DNA from: Alphaproteobacteria bacterium
GTDB lineage: Bacteria; Pseudomonadota; Alphaproteobacteria; Micropepsales; Micropepsaceae
Reading direction: 5' to 3'
Assembly (NCBI GenBank): GCA_028869725.1
Contig: JAGWRJ010000256.1
Span: 1 to 37,135, forward strand
DNA length: 37,135 nt
This document shows, one piece after another, positions 9,358 through 16,258 of the stretch; position 1 is the stretch's first letter, and each line of letters opens with the position of its first letter. Both the position numbers and the translations under genes were made by a program. The notes under the pieces are model-generated. The model had not been told where the DNA came from. It saw only the letters and a program-made list of their open reading frames with translations, and did not search any database.

Positions 9358-9909
9358 TCAATCCAGACCCTCGATCGAGAGGTTGTCTAGGAAGGCGGTC
9401 ATTTCTTGAGGTAGGGCAGCCGGAACTGGGGGCGCAGGCTCAGCTGCGTGTGCGCCGTCCGAGGCCCTTGCAGCATCGTTGTGTCCCGCGGCAGGGGGCG
9501 GCAGGTCGCGATAGACCGCGTTGACGCCGGCGTGCAGCACCTGTATGACCACACGGCTGCGTGCCTGTGTTCCCGGCCCCCCGGGCAGGTCGGCCAGGCG
9601 TCGGCGCAGCGGCTGCATCGCCTGGGTATCGGGCAGGAGCAGGATGACGCGGATCGGCCGACCGTCGGCGCGGCTGTCGGAGTGGTCCGAGGACAAGGGC
9701 CCGCACAGGGACTTGCAGGCGCGGAGGACTGCGCCGGTCTGGGCGCTCTCTGGCTCGAACACGATTGCGGAGCCGACCTCCAGCAACGCCAGCAGTACTC
9801 GTGCCCGGTCGGGCCGACCCGGTTTGACCGGCAACGACGCCAGATGGCGGTGCAGTGGACGCATCGCCGGGTCGTCTGCGCGAATGCCAATCGCGGATTT
9901 CAATTCCAT
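9358..9909 (-). CDS. Small protein with two internal repeats, possible partition adaptor (StbB/ParR position)
   Basis: 183 aa, 31 bp upstream of the actin-like gene. Repeat: DDPAMRPLHRHLASLPVKPGRPDRARVLLALLEVGSAIV / DTQAMQPLRRRLADLPGGPGTQARSRVVIQVLHAGVNAV. Confidence 0.55.
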   Translation of the reverse strand: MELKSAIGIRADDPAMRPLHRHLASLPVKPGRPDRARVLLALLEVGSAIVFEPESAQTGAVLRACKSLCGPLSSDHSDSRADGRPIRVILLLPDTQAMQPLRRRLADLPGGPGTQARSRVVIQVLHAGVNAVYRDLPPPAAGHNDAARASDGAHAAEPAPPVPAALPQEMTAFLDNLSIEGLD

Positions 9910-10093
9910 AGGGAGGACTTATCAATGGTTGAGACACCATCGACAACCGACAGGGACTGTCGCGAACCGTCGAGCGAACGGCGTGATTGATGCGCCGCTG
10001 GAGACGCGACGAGCGCGGGTTGTCGTGGGGGATACATGGGAAATGATTGTTCCCTCTTCATGCTCCCACGCGACACCGAAAGCGCAAGCGAAA

Positions 10094-10135
10094 GTGCCAA
10101 CTTTTGGTTTGGCACGCCCATCTACGTTGACGTAG
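10094..10135. promoter_or_regulatory. Inverted repeats upstream of the segregation-like operon
   Basis: GTGCCAA-cttttggt-TTGGCAC (10094-10115) and CTACGT-tg-ACGTAG (10122-10135). Confidence 0.4.
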
Positions 10136-10232
10136 CATTTTGCTCATCTGTCATCCGACAGACTGCTTTTCCAAGCCGCACAAGCGGAACGAGGCAGACA
10201 TCGCGAGGCCACGCGCCTCCATCCAGAAGGTC

Positions 10233-10254
10233 AACCGCCCCGGCGGTTTTTTTT
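10233..10254 (+). terminator. Candidate rho-independent terminator
   Basis: AACCG-ccccgg-CGGTT followed by a run of 8 T. Confidence 0.55.
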
Positions 10255-10289
10255 GAAACCTCAGCCGAAAAACCCTGAGAAACCCTGAG

Positions 10290-10785
10290 TGTGTGCAAAC
10301 ACTAGGATTTGCACGGCTTGGAAGCCGTTTTCGACGCCCTTCGCCGACCCTGAGCGGTCGTATCCACCTCCCCCATGAGGGGTAAGGCAGCGGCTGAGGC
10401 CGCCATTGGCAAGATCGACATCGGGGATTCGCCACCCCCTCTGAGCGCCGTTGCTGCCCCGCCTTGCTGCCGGGTAAGTGGACGCCGGAGAGCTTTGCAG
10501 CCCGAGGGTTGCATGGCAGGCCGCCTGAGGGCGGTTGTTCCAGGAATCTCGGCTGGTCCCACCCGATAAGTGGGATTCGAATGGGCGGTGACATACGCCC
10601 CGGTCTCTCCTTTGGGAGAGCGACTCTGCGCCGCGAGGGCAGGGCGGTACGCGTTGCGACGCATACGCGAACCGAACTCGAGACTCCTGAAGGAAGGAGC
10701 GTCCCCCTGCATGCAGGGGCCAAGGCGGGACCCGGGGCCTGAATCCGCGGCGATGAAGAGTGCCATCTGACGCACTCGCAGACAG
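10290..10785. ncRNA. Candidate large structured RNA (strand and family undetermined)
   Basis: Hairpin-dense region with no convincing ORF: GTGCAAA/TTTGCAC (10293-10314), ACGGCTT/AAGCCGT (10313-10328), CCGCC/GGCGG (10521-10534), TCCCAC/GTGGGA (10557-10575), GGGCG/CGCCC (10583-10600), CTCTCC/GGAGAG (10605-10620), palindrome CCCCTGCATGCAGGGG (10704-10719). Confidence 0.4.
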
Positions 10786-10913
10786 GCTCGGCGCCGAAGC
10801 GCTGCGCCAGTGGCTCATTGAATAAATACTGCGTGTTGCAGGCCGACTTTCGCTGTCGAGAGTGTCGGATGCGCGCCATACGCTCATGCCATGTTCTGAT
10901 CAGGAGGTTTGGC

Positions 10914-12149
10914 ATGAGCGAGCGCAGTATCACCCTGCAATACAAGAAGGTCCCGCTGAGGATTGCCTTGGAAGCTGATGGCGCCTGGATTCCGGCAGAA
11001 GACCTCGGATTGGCCATAGGCCTCAAAGATCCCAAGGGTCCCGTGTCCAAGGTGCCAGAGCACGAGAAGTCGCTGCGGCAAGTTGGCGCTCAGGGCGTGC
11101 GGATGCGCGTCCTGAGCGTCGAAGGCGTGCAGCGCATCGCCGGGTCGGTGCGTGCTCCCGGGGCCATGCCTTTTCTTGATTGGTTTCGAGCGCAGGCCAT
11201 GCCGCAGATCGCGCTGGCGCTGCAGGACGTCTGCGACGCGGCGGCGTCTGTTCCAGCCGTGCCTGCGGGCTCATTGCTGGGCAGTGCTGTGTCCGATTCC
11301 GTTGTGACGGCGGACATGTCGCTCGACGCCGGGCGCCCCTTCCTCTATGGCAAGCTACCGGTGCGGCTGCAGGTCGATGCCAAGGGCGAAATCCTGTTCC
11401 GCGCCGAGGACGTTTGCCAGGCGCTGGAGATGGGTAATCCCCGCCAGGCGATCGACTCCCACGTTGATGCGGATGACGTCCAGAAACTGGACATCATCGA
11501 CTCCCTGGGTCGCACGCAGCAGGCAAACTACGTCAACCTGCCGGGGTTATACAGCCTCATTTTTGGCAGCAAGAAAGACGCCGCGCGGAAGTTCAAGCGC
11601 TGGGTCACCCACGATGTCCTGCCTTCAATTCAGAAGACCGGACACTACGACCTGCGCGGCGACTCTGCGCCCCTGATCGGCACGCAGACGCCCGCACAAT
11701 GCCTGGCGCGGCAAGCCAGTCAGTCAGCCCTCGCGGCCTCCTTGCTTGGAGCGGAGCACTCTCAAAGCGCGTACCTCAAAGTCCGGCAAGAACTGGCGCA
11801 GATCAACCATGCGTCGCAGGGCCTGCGCCAGATGCGCATCGAGATTGATTTTCACGCGGGGCTGGAACAGCCGCAGGCTTCGGCCGAACTGCCGCCCGGT
11901 CTCAACATCCCCGCTGCGGAGAAAACGGTGATCGGTCGTATCTACACCCTGTCCTTTCCCCTAGGCATCACGAAGCCGCGAGTACGGCCCATGTTGTCCG
12001 ACGAATACCTCGTCACGGCCAACCTGGAGGGCATCAAGCTGCTGGTCAATCGCTGCTCCCTCGGGGAGGATGGGTGGAAGGAACTGGAGAAACTGGCGCA
12101 GTGGAAACTGCGGGTGCTGCACAACCGTCGCGAAAACCTGGGACGATAG
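10914..12149 (+). CDS. BRO family protein with two BRO-N-like domains
   Basis: Internal start MSERSITLQYKKVPLRIA with AGGAGG just upstream. First domain about ITLQYKKVPLRIALEADGAWIPAEDLGLAIGL...; second FLYGKLPVRLQVDAKGEILFRAEDVCQALEMGNPRQAIDSHVDADDV...GLYSLIFGSKKDAARKFKRWVTHDVLPSIQKTGHY. Confidence 0.8.
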   Translation: MSERSITLQYKKVPLRIALEADGAWIPAEDLGLAIGLKDPKGPVSKVPEHEKSLRQVGAQGVRMRVLSVEGVQRIAGSVRAPGAMPFLDWFRAQAMPQIALALQDVCDAAASVPAVPAGSLLGSAVSDSVVTADMSLDAGRPFLYGKLPVRLQVDAKGEILFRAEDVCQALEMGNPRQAIDSHVDADDVQKLDIIDSLGRTQQANYVNLPGLYSLIFGSKKDAARKFKRWVTHDVLPSIQKTGHYDLRGDSAPLIGTQTPAQCLARQASQSALAASLLGAEHSQSAYLKVRQELAQINHASQGLRQMRIEIDFHAGLEQPQASAELPPGLNIPAAEKTVIGRIYTLSFPLGITKPRVRPMLSDEYLVTANLEGIKLLVNRCSLGEDGWKELEKLAQWKLRVLHNRRENLGR

Positions 12150-12392
12150 ACCGCTCCGGGCCGAACATTCCCGGTCGCAGGGTTTCGCTGATCGAGCCAT
12201 CCATCTGCCGCACCGGCGCCTTTGGTGCGGCCATAGCCGTGCCGGAAGCGCCTCCCGCACTGCCTGCGCCCGCGCATCCCGCCCCGCAGGTCGGTGCTGA
12301 CTGGCTGGCCCGGTCGATTCAACGCCCACCTCTCCGCCAAGCAGGCCGTCTTCGCATCGACCAGCTTTCCCATCGTGCGACTCCGTTCACTC

Positions 12393-14495
12393 TTAGCTGG
12401 TCAAATCCGCCAAAAACTCCGACGCCGGAGCCACGCCGGAAACGTGCAGGAACTCCCGCGCCCGCGTGCAGGCCACGTAGAGCAGTTGGCGCTCGGTGGC
12501 GTAGACCTCGTCCAGATCGCTCTCGTCGCTCACGCTCTCGATGCGTGATTGCAGCGGCACCACCTCATCGTCGCAGGCCATCACCGCCACGGCGCGGAAC
12601 TCCAGACCCTTGGCGAAGTGCATCGTGGCGACGGACGCCTTGCCGGCGACCGACTGCACCTTTTCGTCCAGCACCACAAAGGGCAAGCTAGCGTGTTGCA
12701 GGGCTTGGCGGGCGCGTTCCAGTTCCGCATCACTGCGGACGAACACGCCTATTTCGTGCAGGGCGAGTCCAGCATCCCTTTGCGCCTTGAGCCACTCGCC
12801 CACGCCTTCGGCTTCGAGCGCCGCCGTCTTGAACTCGGTCACCACAGGCACAGGGCCGTTGAACACCGACACCGTGCCCTTGCGGGACTCCGTGTTGCCG
12901 TCCACGTCGGCGATCTCCTCGCCAAGCAGTCGGTCGGCCTGCGTGCGAATCTGGTGCGAGGTGCGATAGTTCACCGTCAGTGTGCGCGAGCGGCCACGCA
13001 CGTCGACGCCAAGCGACTTCCACGAAAATGCCATCTGGAATATCCGCTGCCCCAAGTCGCCCGCGAAGAACAGCGCGTTCGGGCGCCCGCCGCCGATCGC
13101 GGCCAGAAACTTCAACTGCGCCACCGTCACGTCCTGCGCCTCGTCCAGCACGACGTGCTCGAACGGCGGGTGCTTGCGCTTGGGCATTTCAACCGCCAGC
13201 CGTGTGAAAACACCCGCCATCGAGACCCATCCTTCGGCTTCAAGTTCCTGCCGAACCGCGTCAAACACGGACCACAGCGCTTGCCGCTGCGCGTCCGACA
13301 AACGGGTCTTGCGACCCAGTCGTTTCACGTCGCGGTAGTCCTCCCACGTCTGCAACTGCCATGCATCCACCACCTGCTGCCATTCGCCAAACAGGAAGGC
13401 TGCGCCGAAGCGCGAGCCGTGCAGTTTGGCCGCGTGCTTGACCAGCCGGGTTTTCACGTCGTTCACCGTCGTCAGCTTGGCCTTGCCGAAACTCGCCTCG
13501 TAAAGCCGCAAGCCGATGGCATCCAGCGCAGCCACCTCGATGCGCTCGCCCAGGCGTGGTTCGGAGCTGATGAGCAGCCTCAGCTTGCTGCGCAGTGCTG
13601 TCGCCAAACCTTCCGAAAACGTCGTCAACAACACCCGCGCGTCGGCATTGACGCGCGCCAGGTGCGCGGCCCGGTGCAGGGCGACGATGGTCTTGCCGGT
13701 GCCCGCCGAGCCGGACACGCGCGCCGGGCCGTTGTAGTCGCGCTCGACCAACTGACGCTGATCCGGGTGCAGGAAGGTGATCCACTTCTCCCACGGGTAC
13801 TCGAAGGCGCGCTCCAGTTCCTCCACGTTCGCCACCACGCGGAAGCGGCGCAGGGCATCGGGGTGCTCGAACGGGTCGGCATCGGGCTGCGTCACCACCG
13901 GCGCGGCCTTGGGCGTGCCGCCCGTCGCCAGTTCCAACAATGCCTCGCCTGCCTCCGCGGGCAGGTGCTCGACCAGATCGAGCAGCGAATCCTCGTTGGC
14001 CTTGCGCACGTCCTCCAGCCATTCGCGTGGCACGCCGAAGCCCAGCAGCAGAGCTTCCGGCGTCTGCGCGAACGGCAGCGGCTTGGGCGCGGGCATCGCC
14101 ACTGCTGGAATCTTCACCCGCGGCGCCAGCGCTTCCACGTATTTGGGTACGCGGATTTCCTCCACACGCTCGCGCACCTCCACGAACTGCGCCGCGCCCG
14201 TGGTGGGATGCACTTCCAGCTTGCGCCGCTCCGCCCACGCATACGCCTTGTCGTGGTGATCCGCGTAGCAAAGCAGCAAGCTGCTGGCCGACTTGTGGAC
14301 GATCAGACGGATGTCCGAGCCCACCCGCACCGACCAGAAGCGCGGGTCTTTGGCGCGGTCGAGTTTGTGCAAGCTAAGGCCCGGGTTGGCCGGGTTCATC
14401 TGTAAGTCAAAGGCCGTGGTCTTGACGAGCTTCTGCTCTTCGCCTGTCAAGCGCGCAAGGCTGTCGGTGAAGGTGTCGGCGATGCGGAAATCCAT
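12393..14495 (-). CDS. UvrD/Rep-like superfamily 1 helicase with RelE/ParE-like N-terminal domain
   Basis: MDFRIADTFTDSLARLTGEEQ...LHKLDRAKDPRFWSVRVGSDIRLIVHKSASSLLLCYADHHDKAYAWAERRK is RelE-like. Helicase motifs: RVSGSAGTGKTIVALHRAAHLA, VVLDEAQDVT, LTVNYRTSHQI, ATMHFAKGLEFRAVAV, LLYVACTRAREFLHV. ATG at 14495 overlaps the preceding TGA (TGATG). Confidence 0.88.
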   Translation of the reverse strand: MDFRIADTFTDSLARLTGEEQKLVKTTAFDLQMNPANPGLSLHKLDRAKDPRFWSVRVGSDIRLIVHKSASSLLLCYADHHDKAYAWAERRKLEVHPTTGAAQFVEVRERVEEIRVPKYVEALAPRVKIPAVAMPAPKPLPFAQTPEALLLGFGVPREWLEDVRKANEDSLLDLVEHLPAEAGEALLELATGGTPKAAPVVTQPDADPFEHPDALRRFRVVANVEELERAFEYPWEKWITFLHPDQRQLVERDYNGPARVSGSAGTGKTIVALHRAAHLARVNADARVLLTTFSEGLATALRSKLRLLISSEPRLGERIEVAALDAIGLRLYEASFGKAKLTTVNDVKTRLVKHAAKLHGSRFGAAFLFGEWQQVVDAWQLQTWEDYRDVKRLGRKTRLSDAQRQALWSVFDAVRQELEAEGWVSMAGVFTRLAVEMPKRKHPPFEHVVLDEAQDVTVAQLKFLAAIGGGRPNALFFAGDLGQRIFQMAFSWKSLGVDVRGRSRTLTVNYRTSHQIRTQADRLLGEEIADVDGNTESRKGTVSVFNGPVPVVTEFKTAALEAEGVGEWLKAQRDAGLALHEIGVFVRSDAELERARQALQHASLPFVVLDEKVQSVAGKASVATMHFAKGLEFRAVAVMACDDEVVPLQSRIESVSDESDLDEVYATERQLLYVACTRAREFLHVSGVAPASEFLADLTS

Positions 14496-16249
14496 CACGC
14501 GGTTCCGGTGGCCATCTTCAGTTTGCCGAAGAAATCGTGCACGTCGTCATGGACCTCGTCTGGCCTCATGAGCAACGCCACTTCCTCGCGGAGCAGTTGA
14601 AGCGGGGGATCGCCAGCCTTGAGTCTCTGGAACAAGCTATTTGGGTTCTCGAACAGCAGCTTCTTGCCATCGACGACGGCGAATATATTTGCGGACACGT
14701 TTCGCCACGTCCTACCCGGTGGAAGCGTGAGATTCTCGTCGCGGAAAAATCCATCGATTGCAGCCAGCGTTGGCTGCGCAAACAGATCATCCTCGGCTAA
14801 TCTCAATCTGGAGAGCGCGGCGCGGCGCCATGCATCGGGCACGAGCAGATAGTTCTCGATGTTCTTGCGCTTCCACTCGAACAGTGCCGGGTTGCCTGCC
14901 GACGGGTGAAAGGCCTTCTTCGCGTCGTCGTAGTCGAAAAGCATCATTCGGGTGACGTTCGGGATGATGTTCTGCAGCGCAGCGTAATGCTGGTCAGCAC
15001 GCTCCTTCATGTTGGCCTTGCCGCCGCCCTTCATTGCCTTGAAACAGACCTTGTCGATGGCCGCTTCAGCGCCACAAGCCGCCGCCCAGGCGCGCAAAAT
15101 GCGCTCGTCGGTCTCACCCTCGACGTACAGGATGTGGGGCGACCCCGTCAGGCGCGTTACCTCCTCATTCGAAACCTCGGACATGGCATGCAGTACGGCT
15201 GGCGTCGAATCGACCCGTTTAGGCACGCGATTGAGCAAGGAGACGATCTGGCTTGCGTCCACACCCCGCGCAAACTCCTCCGCATGGGTGGCGATCAGGA
15301 ACTGCGTGCCCAAATCCTTGGACTTGCGCTTGAAGTAGTCGAGGATTTCCCGTTGCAGGTTGACATGCAGATGCGCATCGGGCTCGTCGAGCAGAATGGT
15401 CGTGGGCCTGTATCCAAAAAGGAACGCCAGCAATGTCAGCGTTTGGTGGAATCCGCTGCCGCCGGAAATGATGTCGTAGCTGCGGCCTGCCTGCTGGTAC
15501 TCCACGTTGATGAAAACGTCCTTGGTGGACTCGTACCTCGGCGGGCTGATCTTTACTCCGAACCAGCGCTCGACGACTTGGGCAAGCTCATCCCAGTCGG
15601 ATGGTTTCACCGGTGCGGTGGGACGCTCTGACCCGGCGTCGCGTTGCCATGACGCGCTGACCCTCAACAACAGATTACGCAACACGCTTCCCGGCTGCCC
15701 CTTGCCCACCTGCTGACGCATCGGCGAGATGTCGAGCCATTTTTCGCTGGGTTCCAGGCCCGAGAACGGCGGAACATAGGCGATCTTCGGCAGATTTTCG
15801 CTTTTCTCGGCATCCCGGAAGCGGGCCCATCCACCGGCGGGAATCGCGTAGATCGTTTGTGGAGAGTGGTAGCGCAGTTCCACCCCGAACGAATCCGTCT
15901 TGCCAGCCGCATCCTGCCATTCCAGAAGAATCTCGATGAGGATGAACTCCTGCTTCTTCTTTCCGGACTCGGCGTCGAGTGGGTACGCGCGGTCGGTCCG
16001 GTCTTTCCACAACAGGATGAATTCTGGCAGCGGCAATGCCGTGAAGTTGGGGAGGACGATCTGAATACCGGTCGTGCCCGTGCGGCGCGAGCGATGGAAC
16101 TCATCGACGCAGAACTGCCAGATCGCCATCGCCTGCAGCACGGTGCTCTTACCGCTATTGTTGCGGCCCACCAGCAGATCAAACGGCGTGAACTCGTAGA
16201 CCTGTTCGCCCACGCTCTTGAAGTTGCGCAGTGTCAGTTTGGTGATCAT
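14495..16249 (-). CDS. OLD-family-like ATPase/TOPRIM nuclease (GajA-like)
   Basis: 584 aa; MITKLTLRNFKSVGEQVYEFTPFDLLVGRNNSGKSTVLQAMAIWQF (Walker A), ILLDEPDAHLHVNLQ (Walker B), ILYVEGETDERILRAWAAACG (TOPRIM-like). Confidence 0.85.
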   Translation of the reverse strand: MITKLTLRNFKSVGEQVYEFTPFDLLVGRNNSGKSTVLQAMAIWQFCVDEFHRSRRTGTTGIQIVLPNFTALPLPEFILLWKDRTDRAYPLDAESGKKKQEFILIEILLEWQDAAGKTDSFGVELRYHSPQTIYAIPAGGWARFRDAEKSENLPKIAYVPPFSGLEPSEKWLDISPMRQQVGKGQPGSVLRNLLLRVSASWQRDAGSERPTAPVKPSDWDELAQVVERWFGVKISPPRYESTKDVFINVEYQQAGRSYDIISGGSGFHQTLTLLAFLFGYRPTTILLDEPDAHLHVNLQREILDYFKRKSKDLGTQFLIATHAEEFARGVDASQIVSLLNRVPKRVDSTPAVLHAMSEVSNEEVTRLTGSPHILYVEGETDERILRAWAAACGAEAAIDKVCFKAMKGGGKANMKERADQHYAALQNIIPNVTRMMLFDYDDAKKAFHPSAGNPALFEWKRKNIENYLLVPDAWRRAALSRLRLAEDDLFAQPTLAAIDGFFRDENLTLPPGRTWRNVSANIFAVVDGKKLLFENPNSLFQRLKAGDPPLQLLREEVALLMRPDEVHDDVHDFFGKLKMATGTA

Positions 16250-16258
16250 GTTGTCGTC

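Noticed and set aside
9940-10290. IscB ORF next to the structured region
   Set aside because: No RuvC/HNH motifs in any listed ORF around the region, so an omega-RNA assignment cannot be supported from context.
10151-11050. 299-aa minus-strand ORF over the hairpin-rich region
   Set aside because: Low-complexity Arg/Ser/Pro-rich translation, overlaps the BRO gene start and competes with other ORFs; unlikely coding.
12549-14405. 618-aa plus-strand ORF
   Set aside because: Antisense shadow of the UvrD helicase; no motifs.
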